Of a stretch of DNA of 64,000 bases, positions 53,124-60,863 are shown piece by piece; within the stretch, counting starts at the first letter, position 1, and the number at the start of each line of letters is the position of its first letter. The position numbers were made by a program, and so were the translations under genes. Source of the DNA: Chimonanthus salicifolius (lineage: Eukaryota; Streptophyta; Magnoliopsida; Laurales; Calycanthaceae); the NCBI GenBank assembly GCA_013350335.1, contig CM023541.1, positions 35,270,739 to 35,334,738 of the forward strand, in the 5' to 3' direction. Under the pieces are notes generated by a model. The model was not told the origin of the DNA. It worked only from the letters and a program-made list of their open reading frames with translations, and made no database searches.

Positions 53124-54698
53124 AAATCATAAACAGTTCTCGATTCAAGTATTTGGTGGAAGGGTATAGATTGCATCAAAAGCTCAATCCAGTCAATGGG
53201 CAACCCCTAACATGTGGACTAAACCTAGACCAAAGACTGGAGGGTTCCAAGGAATGTACTCTAACGATGAGAGAGAGAATCTATGACATTTGAGGTTCCT
53301 TTTGATACTATCTCAATTAACATGCCGGTTGGTTAGTTATTATTTCACAGTACCATTCCATCATTTCTTCTACTACCCCTATTGTTAGTAGACATCGCCA
53401 TTCTCGAAAAGTGCCGTGCAAATCATCCAAAACTTCCATGCAATGGAACTTTTTTTTGATCGGGGGTGGTGTGGGGGAGGGGGGGAGGGGAATTATTGAA
53501 CATGCTAATGGTTCAATGTCTTTTAAAAAATTGACTAAAAATGGTGAAGTTATTTTTGTTCTAGCTTTTCATGATGATTTTTGAAGTTCCTGTTTTTATT
53601 TGATGATATGTTGAAAGCTTTCATTTCTTTCTTAAAGTACCATCGAAGTTTATTTATATTGAGATTTTAGTGGTTTTTTTAAGGGGGTAGTGACTGCATT
53701 TTTTGTGTAGTATCCCAAGTAGAATATGGAGTTCTGCATTTGGTCAATATTCAAGATCCCAGAATTACAGTTTTGATGGACTGCGAAGGAGTATCTACAT
53801 TTAGGTTTCCCATGCAGATGATGAGATCCTGCTCTACCATCTTACAAGATCACTTTCCAAATCGTCTTGCTCTCATGTTCGTCATTCGGCTTCCTCCAGT
53901 TGTTCGGGTAATTGCACAGACTCTTATTCAAGTAAGTTCCTCAACTGATTAAAAGTTGTAAAAAATTCTCTTGCATATTTCTTATTGTGGTTGACATAAA
54001 AATGCAATACATGGTGAAACATCTGGTATGATTGAGAACTGCTGCTCACTTTGTAATTGCAGTCATCATCATCAAAGCCATTGTATAACTACAGTCCTGG
54101 CCAAAACATAGCCCAGTCCACTTATCAGGTGAGCGGAGAAGACATTTGTATGTCAAATGTGGACCTCAAGCCAACCTTTTCCCTAGATGTAAATGTTTTC
54201 CCTGTGCATTTGACACATGCAGAGTGGGCTAGCCAATTATTAGGCCGCCGGCGTCTAGGATTTTCTGATTCAGTACTCATATTGGCTTTTAAAAAATATC
54301 TTGACTCTATAGTCTTGATTCTGCTCACAGTTTAGAATTTCTTATGATTATATCAGGTGTTGAAACCAACAACTCGGCAAAAGTTGCAGGTGGTAGGAGA
54401 AATGTACCACAATATTCTAACAGAATACCTTCAGTCAGTCCCTTCATTTCTCGGTGGGAAATGCACATGTACTAAGTGTCACGTGCATTTTATCGATAGT
54501 ACCCAACATCTAGAGGACACCAGTAAGGGTGAACTGAGTCCACACTTGGTAGAAGAGTTGGAAGACACACATATGACTGATCTTCCCTTGAATGGTAATT
54601 GTGACCAAATCTTGAGGACTGTTATAGTAGGCATCCTCGTCTTGTGGATCTTCATTGCTCTTATTGCAGGTATGTATGATCCAGATACCCAATTCTAA
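27386..54698 (+). CDS. SEC14-like CRAL-TRIO domain protein with C-terminal membrane segment
   Basis: Exons 27386-27736, 29004-29146, 37857-37955, 49069-49325, 53711-53931 and 54357-54698 join in frame (GT..AG throughout) to 470 residues. A further in-frame candidate exon lies at 54063-54128. Layout: residues 1-117 basic with a hydrophobic stretch ([16 protein letters not shown]); acidic linker about 135-180; CRAL-TRIO N region about 195-245 ([29 protein letters not shown]); lipid-binding lobe about 245-390 ([47 protein letters not shown]); CTCTKC at 393-398; membrane helix about 445-462 ([17 protein letters not shown]) and a 9-residue tail. Family knowledge: SEC14-like proteins bind or transfer phosphatidylinositol and similar lipids. 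The helix suggests a tail-anchored form (inference). ATG 27386 is the first in-frame start. A donor-like gcag|gtatgt at 54669 allows a different C-terminus. No stop or frameshift seen. Introns reach 11.1 kb. Confidence 0.85.
28295..28327 (+). repeat. 33-G homopolymer in intron 1
   Basis: An uninterrupted run of 33 G's between ggagaa and tgtggttg in the 1267-base first intron. Length is probably unstable and may be mis-assembled. Confidence 0.85.
29004..29146 (+). CDS. SEC14-like exon 2
   Basis: Acceptor ttttggcag and donor gtatgc. Encodes [18 protein letters not shown] and an acidic, Ser/Pro/Gln-rich linker ending SVSDM plus two bases of Arg. Confidence 0.8.
29527..29669 (-). mobile_element. 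SINE (143 bp) with 13-bp target duplication, family 2
   Basis: TTGGTTAACAGAA at 29514-29526 and 29670-29682 brackets the insert. On the minus strand it carries a degenerate B box (GAGGTTTGACTCTTCC), GGATTAGTCACACC, GGGGATACCCATGTTAT and a short A8 tail. The layout recalls the plant Au-type SINEs (family assignment from memory). The A-box end is missing, so it is 5'-truncated. Located in intron 2 of the SEC14-like gene. Confidence 0.75.
31158..31699 (+). mobile_element. TRIM (miniature LTR retrotransposon) inside LINE copy 1
   Basis: Two LTRs of 221 and 222 bases (31158-31378; 31478-31699) flank only 99 internal bases. Directly after the first LTR is the initiator-tRNA-Met primer-binding site TGGTATCAGAGC (31381-31392); directly before the second is a polypurine tract (taaggggagtag, about 31464-31475). 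Both LTRs start TGTAATACCC and carry GTATATAAGTGACATCC, a TATA-like promoter. No coding capacity, so it depends on a partner for movement. The LTRs differ at numerous sites (an old insertion). A 5-bp duplication is not convincing (CCTCT versus CCCCC). Confidence 0.85.
32577..32849 (+). mobile_element. 273-bp retroposon nested in LINE copy 1, 13-bp TSD
   Basis: ATGAGATGAAGGG at 32564-32576 and 32850-32862 brackets the insert exactly. It is in + orientation, opposite to its host LINE, has no ORF and ends tatgaactatttcc + A10. It looks like the truncated 3' end of a different LINE or a processed RNA. It separates the RT motif-A region from the YADD box of the host. Confidence 0.8.
34574..35185 (-). 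pseudogene. LINE copy 1 ORF1 C-terminus fused in frame to ORF2 start
   Basis: One open frame covers the acidic/coiled ORF1 end ([35 protein letters not shown]) and runs without stop into [11 protein letters not shown] of the endonuclease. LINE copy 2 has the same ORF1 end ([20 protein letters not shown] at 44026) but a TAA stop just before ATGAAAATT, so ORF1 and ORF2 were probably separate in the ancestor. The fusion is likely due to mutation. Confidence 0.6.
35212..36709 (-). pseudogene. LINE copy 1 ORF1 remnant with RRM
   Basis: Minus-strand reading starts near 36709 and gives [13 protein letters not shown] (RNP2-like) and [19 protein letters not shown] (RNP1-like) of an RRM, then a basic Ser/Arg-rich segment (about 36250-35200). 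ORF1 RRM proteins bind LINE RNA. Frameshifts occur near 36510 and 36240, and the 31-bp insertion at 35770 plus its 13-bp duplication (44 bases in all) shifts the frame again. Confidence 0.75.
35770..35800 (-). mobile_element. 31-bp poly(A) micro-retroinsertion in LINE copy 1 ORF1
   Basis: AAACATCGACACC at 35757-35769 and 35801-35813 is an exact 13-bp duplication. On the minus strand the insert is CCCACACGTTAATCT + A15 (+C). Removing insert and one duplicate restores continuity of the flanking ORF1 reading (QGVDVS joins VQSKNRSE). The 15-base body does not match the local LINE terminus, so the source RNA is unknown. Confidence 0.75.
37857..37955 (+). CDS. SEC14-like exon 3
   Basis: Acceptor cttttcag and donor gtgtgt; 99 nt. 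Completes Arg and encodes [20 protein letters not shown] and [12 protein letters not shown] plus two bases of Arg. This is the helix leading into the CRAL-TRIO N region. Its flanking introns are 8710 and 11113 bases. Confidence 0.8.
38771..39110 (+). repeat. Two-copy tandem repeat, period about 170 bp
   Basis: The segment starting gtattgttactcaatttgac near 38774 recurs near 38944 (atattgttacccaacttgat). Both continue through a shared actcatc(c)(t/c)ctatga, ccattgatctt, cttgctagagtgat and ataacccaagc series. About 80% alike by eye. Only two units are present. Confidence 0.6.
39757..41265 (-). mobile_element. RTE-type LINE 3' fragment interrupted by a hAT element
   Basis: Outside the hAT at 39847-41077 the minus-strand sequence reads as the end of a plant RTE LINE. 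The right part (41086-41265) has the pyrimidine-rich region complementary to its RT C-terminus (ctactaacatgaccaaag). The left part ends with GAGTCGGC..., the terminal motif CATAAAGCCGACTCCAGATA on its own strand and a (GAT)n tail at 39757-39771. Such (GATGAT) tails instead of poly(A) are typical of RTE elements. Confidence 0.6.
39847..41077. mobile_element. Non-autonomous hAT-type DNA transposon with 8-bp TSD
   Basis: AACCATAC at 39839-39846 and 41078-41085 is an exact 8-bp duplication, the size made by hAT transposases. The left end TAGTGCTGTTAAA and the inverted right end CAATGTTGTCAAA agree at most positions and fit the hAT YARNG terminal rule. The 1231-bp interior is purine tracts (39971-40045) and AT-rich sequence without transposase. 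Both ends carry aatcg/tacgatt motifs. Insertion is into an older RTE fragment. Confidence 0.75.
41290..41590 (-). mobile_element. Ty1-copia pol fragment (RT/RNase H junction)
   Basis: On the minus strand, LIYLIIT.PDLF near 41560 and VNLCM near 41480 match the LIYLTxTRPDxxYxxxxxSQFM segment of copia elements, as in the fuller copy at 57240-57310. Stops are frequent and no ends are defined. Confidence 0.45.
41680..42255 (+). mobile_element. RTE-type LINE 3' end
   Basis: Broken frames read [13 protein letters not shown] (41728), a VRPAMLYGA-like stretch (41850), [10 protein letters not shown] (42018) and [19 protein letters not shown] (42064), the characteristic C-terminal region of plant RTE reverse transcriptases. 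It is followed by cccattagatgggattg and an ATG/GAT-rich tail near 42240. Confidence 0.7.
43335..43497 (+). mobile_element. Left part of an LTR-like element interrupted by LINE copy 2
   Basis: The gaatgctcgagaatgg and gaattcggaatgttgcgg phrases resemble the repetitive gaat/gttccag motifs right of the LINE at 48203-48360, so both sides may be one older LTR-type element. No boundary or coding region is visible. Confidence 0.3.
43810..44205 (+). pseudogene. LINE copy 2 ORF1 C-terminal part
   Basis: Open for 131 codons. It contains [36 protein letters not shown] and [16 protein letters not shown], matching the corresponding segment of copy 1. The highly charged helix may be a coiled coil used for ORF1 self-association (inference). 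Confidence 0.7.
44204..46453 (+). pseudogene. LINE copy 2 endonuclease and RT remnant
   Basis: ATGAAAATTCTTTCC starts ORF2, but the Trp of SWNVRG is a TGA stop. [14 protein letters not shown] (about 44298) keeps the catalytic Glu motif. RT readings include [18 protein letters not shown] (45655), [13 protein letters not shown] (45780), [16 protein letters not shown] and [12 protein letters not shown] (46300). The YADD box expected near 46095 is missing (HHFIS then stop), so a short deletion removed the polymerase active site. Confidence 0.8.
47149..48086 (+). pseudogene. LINE copy 2 zinc-binding region and RNase H
   Basis: [18 protein letters not shown], then [18 protein letters not shown] (47240) and [14 protein letters not shown]. 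RNase H has LKLNFDGSC (47674), [11 protein letters not shown] (47800) and [11 protein letters not shown], then a TAG, after which [15 protein letters not shown] and [14 protein letters not shown] continue in frame to TAA. One base change (probably TGG to TAG) is the only break in this domain. Confidence 0.85.
48198..48960 (+). mobile_element. Candidate LTR (solo or right part of an older LTR element)
   Basis: Contains a TATA-like CACCTATATAAGGAGGTGAG at 48484-48503 followed by a leader-like stretch, ending in a putative polyadenylation area near 48690-48710. No PBS, PPT or pol sequence is adjacent, and terminal TG..CA limits are uncertain. Confidence 0.4.
49069..49325 (+). CDS. SEC14-like exon 4, CRAL-TRIO N region
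   Basis: Acceptor tattgcag and donor gtatgg; 257 nt. Encodes [53 protein letters not shown] and [11 protein letters not shown]. This is the N-terminal helical part and the start of the lipid-binding lobe. Confidence 0.85.
49326..50985 (+). other. Intron 4, first part, without recognised elements
   Basis: AT-rich intron DNA. I see no exon or defined transposon between the donor at 49326 and the copia fragment near 50990. Confidence 0.4.
50990..51214 (-). mobile_element. Ty1-copia integrase fragment
   Basis: The + strand cacttggcaactccattttgttgaggagtataagg-type segment (51134-51170) parallels 58838-58880 in the larger copia element, which is integrase on the minus strand. Cut off at 51215 by the hAT-related copy. 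Confidence 0.5.
51215..51620. mobile_element. Second hAT-related element (left end only)
   Basis: Begins CAATATTGTTAAAATCG, close to both ends of the element at 39847-41077, and shares its aatcg-rich head, the long purine tract (51391-51490) and the following pyrimidine stretch. The right terminus and 8-bp partner of the left flank (GTAGAAAT) were not found, so its extent is uncertain. Confidence 0.5.
51932..52060 (+). repeat. 12-bp minisatellite (CCCAGATCC-type)
   Basis: About eight to ten diverging 12-base units of the type TCCCAGATCCAC run from ccatcccagatccg to cccatatccg. The period, being a multiple of three, keeps frames open and explains the Pro/Ser/Ile-rich ORFs seen here. Confidence 0.6.
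52265..52860 (-). mobile_element. LINE ORF1 (RRM) 5' fragment
   Basis: Minus-strand reading has an Arg-rich N-terminus ([20 protein letters not shown] at about 52760), [11 protein letters not shown] and an RNP1-like [16 protein letters not shown] (52520) with [12 protein letters not shown], i.e. an RRM-type LINE ORF1. ORF2 and the 3' end are missing, unusual for a truncated LINE, so it is probably a broken or rearranged copy. Confidence 0.55.
52966..53119 (+). repeat. 62-bp tandem duplication running into a (CT)n microsatellite
   Basis: Unit caagtttttgcRaatggtct... at 52966-53027 is repeated at 53028-53089 with two or three changes. Each unit ends in CT repeats, and the second has expanded to about 40 bases (to 53119). 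Confidence 0.85.
53711..53931 (+). CDS. SEC14-like exon 5, CRAL-TRIO core
   Basis: Acceptor ttttgtgtag and donor gtaagt; 221 nt. Completes Val and encodes [57 protein letters not shown] and VIAQTLIQ at a codon boundary. DCEG plus FPNRL mark the SEC14 lobe. Confidence 0.9.
54063..54128 (+). CDS. Candidate cassette exon 6 of the SEC14-like gene (66 nt)
   Basis: Acceptor ttgtaattgcag and donor gtgagc bound 22 codons in frame with both neighbours: [20 protein letters not shown] then YQ. Including it inserts a polar stretch between TLIQ and [10 protein letters not shown], which are contiguous in the SEC14 fold as I know it. I therefore expect skipping in the main isoform, giving 470 rather than 492 residues. 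Confidence 0.4.
54357..54698 (+). CDS. SEC14-like terminal exon with membrane helix
   Basis: Acceptor tatatcag; encodes [31 protein letters not shown], an acidic loop, the hydrophobic helix [17 protein letters not shown] and MYDPDTQF then TAA at 54696-54698. A consensus-like donor at 54669/54670 could join to gttttttag at 54899, giving a different short tail. I prefer the unspliced end because it needs no further exon. Confidence 0.75.
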   Translation: MLKPTTRQKLQVVGEMYHNILTEYLQSVPSFLGGKCTCTKCHVHFIDSTQHLEDTSKGELSPHLVEELEDTHMTDLPLNGNCDQILRTVIVGILVLWIFIALIAGMYDPDTQF

Positions 54699-55184
54699 TG
54701 TTTCTTTCCATCATTGTCTATATTCTAGTAATACTACCTGAATTACTGCTGTGCTGGTAGTAGATTCTCAACTATTACACCAGATGCTCATTTACCATAT
54801 ATGTACTGTAAATAGAGATGTTTTACACAACCTTCTTCTTGGTTAATGTCAGTTTGGCAGTTTGGCTTGCATAGGTTTAACTTTTTCCTTGTTTTTTAGG
54901 AGTTATTGCATCACATCATTTGTTTTACATTGAAATGGAGTTGCATTTAATGTGTATTTCGATCTAGGTGAATTAGCAGCTTATTAATATTGAGGCATCA
55001 TGAAGTAGAACTTGATTGAACATTGGGAGCATCAACTAAGTGGATCACTCGTTTAAGACGCACCAGATGAATAAGCTCCATGGAAGCATTAGTCCTTACC
55101 TAGTCACTAGGATAGATAATTAGAGCAAAAACACTTTCAGCTGTGACACATTCTATTGGTTGATATGTGAAAGTGAGTTGGCAC
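54699..55184 (+). other. 3' UTR and flank of the SEC14-like gene
   Basis: No element or further exon is established. The 3' UTR probably occupies the first 100-200 bases. The poly(A) site was not identified with confidence. Confidence 0.4.
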
Positions 55185-56645
55185 TGTTGAATATAATAAT
55201 AAGAAAAAAGGAAAAGGAGAAAGAGAAATTGTGGAGAGGAAATCTCTCTCTTGTTGTGTATTGAATGTATTGTGTGGTATAATCGAAGGAGAGTACATGT
55301 ATAAATAGATCACGAGGAGCCAATTACAGTGGCTAAAAAGGAAAGAAATAAAAGATTAATCAATTACAATGGTTAAATCCTTCTGCACTAAATTGCTAAA
55401 TGTGGGGGATATGCCTAGTGTGAAGTTGAAAATTTCGAAGGGTGTTGCCCCTTTCAAGGTGAAGGTATTTGGGTGGTTGGCAGGTTTGGGAAAGATTCTC
55501 ACAGTAGACAATTTACGGGTGCGAAGAATGATGATTATAAATGCTTGCCCCATGTGTTTGGCGGATGGTGAATCAGTTAATCATCTTCTGATTCATTGCC
55601 GTTTTGCGTATCAGATTCGGTGTTATTTCTTTCAGCAGTTAGAAATGTCATTTTGTTTGGCAAAATCCTGGTTAGATTTATTTAATGAAGAAATTGTTTG
55701 TTTTGGGAGCTCTTTCAGAAGGTCTCTTTGGGGGGCCACTATTCTGTGTATAGTGTGGTCGATCTAGCTTGAAAGGAATTCCAGGATATTCAAAGGAAGA
55801 GAGACATTTGTTCTTTAACTTCTTAATATTATTAAGTGCAGAGTGGCTTGGTGGATGGTGAGTTCGGGTGAGTTCGGGTAAGTTCAAGGTAGTCACGAAT
55901 CAGATATATGTAGAGCCTGGAACTCGGTGGACCAATATCTTCCTCATTTGAATCCGGTTACAACTGTGACGTGGTCTCCTCCTGCGGCGGGTCATTTAAA
56001 GCTTAATTTTGATGGAAGTTGTTTGAGAGAGTTGGGTTTAGCAGGCTATGGTGGAGTGGTTCGTAACGATATTAGTACTACAGTGATGTCCTTTGTTGGC
56101 CCTCTTCTGAATGGTTCTGTGCTAGATGCGGAGCTACATGCTTTGTGGAGAGGTGTGGCAGTTTTGAAAGAGTTAGGAGCAGTGGAAAACATCTTTGAGG
56201 GTGACTCTAAGATTGTTGCCCGTTGGGCTGCTAGTTCTCTTTGCCCTTGGATATATTTGGATAAAATAGATTGGATTTGTCATACTATTTCAGTTCATGG
56301 TTATTCCATATCTTGGGCTCCTTGCTCGGCAAATTCTGAGACGGATGAGTTGGCTCAACAGGGGGTATTCTTATCTTCAGAGACTGTTATTTATTATATG
56401 TAATTGTTGAGTTTTCTGTCTTTTTTTATTTTCTGGTTTGTAGGCGGTTTGTGTTTGCTCTTTCTAGCTGTGTATCTTTCTTTCCTTTATTAATGAAGTT
56501 ACCTTTCAAAAAAAAAAATCAATTACACTAAATTATATAACTTTCAATATTTTCTAAGTCAACTTTCCAAACTAGGATGATTCTGGTCAACTATGTCCAA
56601 AGGTGGGTCTCACATAGTCAATTGTGTTGTGTAGTGGGTCCCACA
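55185..56645 (-). repeat. 3' LTR of the copia element (split by LINE copy 3)
   Basis: LTR parts 55185-55368 and about 56528-56645 together make about 302 bases, from TGTTGAATAT to GTCCCACA in + orientation. They align with 60874-61165 over most of their length. Confidence 0.85.
55369..56517 (+). mobile_element. 5'-truncated LINE (copy 3) inside the copia LTR, 10-bp TSD
   Basis: ATCAATTACA at 55359-55368 and 56518-56527 brackets the insert. It holds VKSFCTKLLN, KVFGWLAGLGKILTVDNL, the zinc-binding CPMCLADGESVNHLLIHC (55550), and an RNase H domain with LKLNFDGSC (55999), DAELHALWRGV (56125), EGDSKIVARW (56200) and SANSETDELAQQG (56330), ending TAA at 56403. The 3' UTR ends TTAATGAAGTTACCTTTC + A. 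A TAG near 55767 and a small frameshift near 55870 disable it. RNase H itself (55927-56403) is open and keeps the D-E-D type residues. Confidence 0.9.
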
Positions 56646-56864
56646 ATACTCCCCCTCAAGCTGGTGCGAAGATGTCGTATAAGCTCAGCTTGCATAAAGC
56701 ATGATCAAGTTGGGTACCGGACACGGCCTTGGTAAGCATAAAAACAAGTTGGTCCTTGGATTTGAGATAAAGAGTGAAGATCCGACCTTCAGAAATTTGT
56801 TGTCCAAGGAAGTGTCAATCGATTTCAATATGCTTAGTCTGTTCATGAAAGACATGGATTGAGG

Positions 56865-58244
56865 CTATGTTGATGCAACTTTGTTGTTACAAAACATGAT
56901 TAACAGATCGACCGGGGCAAGGCCTAAATTGGAAAGGAATTGCTGAAGCCAAAGTAACTCAGATGCAGTATTGATCATGGCACGATATTCTACTTCAGCA
57001 CTAGACCGAGCAACAACCTTTTGCTTTTTGCTCCGCCAGGAAACTAAGTGGGATCCCAAGAAGATACAACATCCAGAGGTAGCGCGGCGGTCGTCAAGAG
57101 ACCCAACCCAATTAGCATCTGAATAGCCACGAGTTGGTAAGTGAGAATGTCGTGCATAGAACAACCCTTGTCCAGGGTGAACCTTAAGATGCCGAAGAAT
57201 GCGAAAGACAGCGTGAAGATGAATATCACAAGGGGCATGCATGAATTGACTGACCACACCAGCAACATATGATAAATCTGGCTGAGTGATAGTAAGATAA
57301 ATCAATTTCCCGATTAATCTCTGATAGAAGGCAGGATCATCAAGAAGGGTCCCATTGGAAGCATATAGCTTTGTGTTAACATCCAAAGGAAAGTCAACAT
57401 AGTTACATCCAGAATACCCGGCATCCTGTAATAGATCAAGCGCGTACTTTCGTTGAGAAAGAGAGTCCAATGGGGGAACGAGCTACCTCAATCCCAAGAA
57501 AGTAGCGGAGAGGCCCCAGATCTTTAATATTAAAGGTTAGATAGGCTTTGAATGCAGAAATTGTGGTATCATTATTGCCAGTAAGAACAATCGTCAACAC
57601 ATACCACAAGAGTCATCACCAATGAGTTGTCGTTGTAGAGAAACACTGAATGATCTGCCTGGCACCGAGAAAAACCATACGACAACAAAACACTGTTGAA
57701 TTTATCAAACAGACCCGTGGAGATTGCTTGAGGCCACAGATAACCTTCTTGAGTCGGCATACAGAATGTGTTTTCCCATGTCTGACAAACCCAGGAGGGG
57801 GAAGCATGTAAACTTCTTCCTATAGATCACCATGTAGAAATGCATTCTTCACATTCAATTGATGGAGGGGCCAATCACGAGTGGTAGTAATAGAAATCAA
57901 TACACGAATAGAGGTAATCTTCGTGGTTGGAGAGAAGGTTTCCTCATAATCAACTCCATATGTTTGTGTAAAGTCTTTAGCAACCAAATGAGCCTTATAT
58001 CTAGCAATGGACCCATCAAGATGATGCTTCAAAGCAAAGACCCATTTGCAACCAATTGAAGTCTTTCTTGGAGGAAGAGGACCATCTCCCAGGTATTATT
58101 TATCTCAAGGACGGCTAATTTCTCTTCCATTGCAGCTTTCCAAGAGGGATCATGAAAAGCAGTGCCAATCCTCTTTGGAATCTTAATGTTGTCTAGGGCT
58201 ATAAGAAAATTGTGATAGGAAGGAGAAACAACATGATAGGACAC
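56865..58244 (-). pseudogene. Copia RT and RNase H remnant
   Basis: Minus-strand order: RT start ARYKAHLVAKDFTQTYGVDY (57990), QLNVKNAFLHGDL (about 57865) in which the usual Asp of QLDVKNAFLHG is Asn, LPPPGFVRHGKTHSVCRLKK with KVICGLKQSPR (57740), CVDDC in place of YVDD (57585), KYALDLLQDAGYSG (57450), LIYLTITQPDLSYVAGVVSQ (57300), and RNase H GYSDANWVGSLDDRRATSG and SSAEVEYRAM (57120-56970). Frameshifts occur near 57480, 57620 and 57800. The Asp to Asn change would by itself abolish polymerase activity. Confidence 0.85.
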
Positions 58245-59480
58245 AAAACGCTTAATGGGATGATCGGTACAAGCACACTTATCTTTTCAAAGTGCAATGG
58301 GAAGTTCAGGGTCAGTGGTTGACTGATCTGAGCCATTGGCAGATGGTTGAGTGGGGTCAGCTGCAGTTGAAGGCGTGTGTTGCTTGCGGTGATACACCAA
58401 AAGGGGCTTGGCAAGGCTTGAAGGACCAATATCGGTAGGGAGAAGAGGGAGACAAAAGAAGGAGATAAATCTGAACAAAAGTAAGGCGCGCTCTCAAAAA
58501 ATGTGACATCCATGGATGCATATATCTTACTAGTGAGGGGATCAAAACATTTATAGCCTTTGTGGAAGGGAGAGTATCCCAAAAAGACGCATGTCACAAC
58601 TCAAGGAGACAGTTTATCACCAAAAAACTGGTGAACAAAACAAACACATCCAAAGACATGCAATGGAAGAATAAGGACTGGTTTTTGCAAGGAGATAAGG
58701 TCAAGAGGGGATTTGTTTTGTAGCACTCGGGATGGCATGCGGTTAACAAGGTAATAGGAGGTTAAAACAACTTCAGACCAATATGACTTGGGACATGCAT
58801 GGTAAAAAGAAGGGAGCGGGCAACCTCAAGGAGGTGACGATTTTTCCGTTCAGCTACACTATTTTGTTGAGGTGTAGATGGACAAGAAAGTTGAGACTAT
58901 GTACCATGGTCTTGCAAAAATTGGACAAAAGAGTGCGACAAATATTCTCCTCCATTATCAATATTCAAAATTTTAACTTTACATGAAAAATTGTTTTGAA
59001 CCCAATGGTAAAAGTTGCAAAAGTGATGAAAGACCTCCTCCGACTTGTGTTTCATCATATATATCCATGTCATTTGAGAATAATCATCAATAAATGTGAC
59101 AAAATAACAAAAACCAGTGCGGAAAACAAAATGAGATTGCCAGACATCAGAATGTATAAAAGAAAATAAGTAGAGGTATGTTTATGAGGAGAGGATGGAA
59201 ATGCAGGTTTACTGTGTTTGCTGTATTGGCAATTTTCACAATCAAATTTTGAGAAAGATAGATGGAACAAGTTGCTTCAAAAGAGAATCAGGGATGCCCT
59301 ATGTGACAATGCCAAAGCCACACATCGTCCAAGGAGGTCACACAAGCTCCAGATGATGTGGCAGGATGAGAATCTAGGAAGTATAAGCTGTCAACTGCAC
59401 AACCCTCATCAATTATCCTCTTCGTTAATAGATCTTGGAAGACACAATGAGAAGTAAAGAGGGTGATTGAGTAATTCAAT
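58199..59480 (-). pseudogene. Copia GAG-pre-integrase and integrase remnant
   Basis: Minus-strand VWLWHCHIGHP at about 59300 is the pre-integrase zinc-binding start (HxxxHP). The integrase core around 59270-58700 is readable only in pieces. The C-terminal part CVFLGYSPFHKGYKCFDPLT (58590) with SMDVTFFES is clear. The integrase-to-RT linker is about 58450-58250. Confidence 0.75.
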
Positions 59481-59599
59481 GCTTTATTAAGGGTACTAAT
59501 AGATAATAACTTACATCAGAGATGGGGAACATGCAAAACTGAGGATAGAGTCAAAGTAGAAGAGACATGGACTATGCCAATACCAGTAACATCAGTAAA

Positions 59600-60863
59600 T
59601 CACCGATTAGATAGTTTGACCTTACCATATGAAACTAAGAAAAGGGAAGAGAAAAGGTTAGACATATCCAACCATATGGTAAGTGGGCCCAGAATCAATA
59701 ATCCAAGAATGGATGAGGCATGGTGGTCGAGGGGCTTAGTACCTGATTTCGAGGAGACAACAGTAGAGACCCTGGAGGATTGAAGATGCTCTAGTCGTTG
59801 CAGTAATAAGTTGAAGTCCCATCTAGTCACTGGGGCACTGTCATGAGCCACATTAGAAGAAAGAGCAACAGGAGAGGCAGCGGAGAGATGAGCTTGCTGT
59901 GGCCGGCCATGATGTTGGAAGCATGAAGCAACGAACGGTTGGTCGTCTTGCAATATGTGCAAAAACGACTACCCTTCGTCCATAGGCCTCTGGTGTTCCT
60001 ACTGGTGTCAGGGGAAGCCATAGAAGAGGCAGTAGATGAAGCCATGTGTGTCAGATACCGATCCAAAAGCCCAAAATAAGTAACAGTGCAGGTTGCAGCC
60101 AAGCACAACCAAAAGTGGAAGCCGGACAGATGTCGAAGACTGGTGAGGGCAACACCAGCAGTAGTAGTTTCCGAGAGGAAGATTGCTGCAGAAGCCACCA
60201 GTCACAAGCCGAATCGAGAGCCTCATAGATACAAGACAGAGGCAGGGGCGAATGTGAAGGTGCAAAACCCAAGTGGAAAAGGGCTGGTCACACTCAGATC
60301 TATAGGAAAATACTCAAAAATTGGCTTCAGAGACGTCCCAGGTAGCAACAGAAAATGGCAGCAAATAGGGGCCCACCGGTGATGGAAGGTTGGCCTCCAA
60401 GTGCAATGGAAACCTGATGCAGGGGCGACAACAGTAGTGTTGATCCAAGTTGCAGAAAAATGGGTTTTTTGTGTCCTAGGTACCAATGGCAAAGGCTGGA
60501 CAAAGGGGGGTCCCACGCAGTCCAAATGGTAGATCTGGCGGCACAGATGGATAGACCTTGGAAAAACAACAGGGGTATGGGGAGTCCTGTCGGCAGAAGC
60601 CTCGCCGGAGAAGAGATGTACGGCTGAGAAAAAAAAAATGGTACAGAGGACCAGCGACAGTAGATTTCTTGGAAGTCTGCAAACGACTGGAAATCCTTGC
60701 AAGTATGTCTGAAGAAGGGAGAGGAAAGAAGAGGGTCCACTACTGTAGTCCTCAAAGATTGGAGCCAAAAAACGACTTCAGATTCTAGCAATGAACAGTG
60801 ACACCAGCGAAGAACAGTAAAATGGACAAAATATCTCCTTATAGTGTCCAGAAGATCATTCAA
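59600..60863 (-). pseudogene. Copia gag and protease remnant
   Basis: On the minus strand, SWIIDSGPTYHMV (about 59712-59674) is the protease catalytic region (normally WxxDSGATxHM), and FCTYCKTTNRS (about 59970) is a decayed CX2C zinc knuckle of gag. Between 60200 and the primer-binding site no gag homology is readable, so most of gag is deleted or scrambled; the long frames there are probably fortuitous. Confidence 0.6.

Noticed and set aside
60223..60863. Long frames between copia gag and the 5' LTR as a second protein
   Set aside because: No gag or other domain motif, overlapping frames equally open, composition like the leader; treated as fortuitous.
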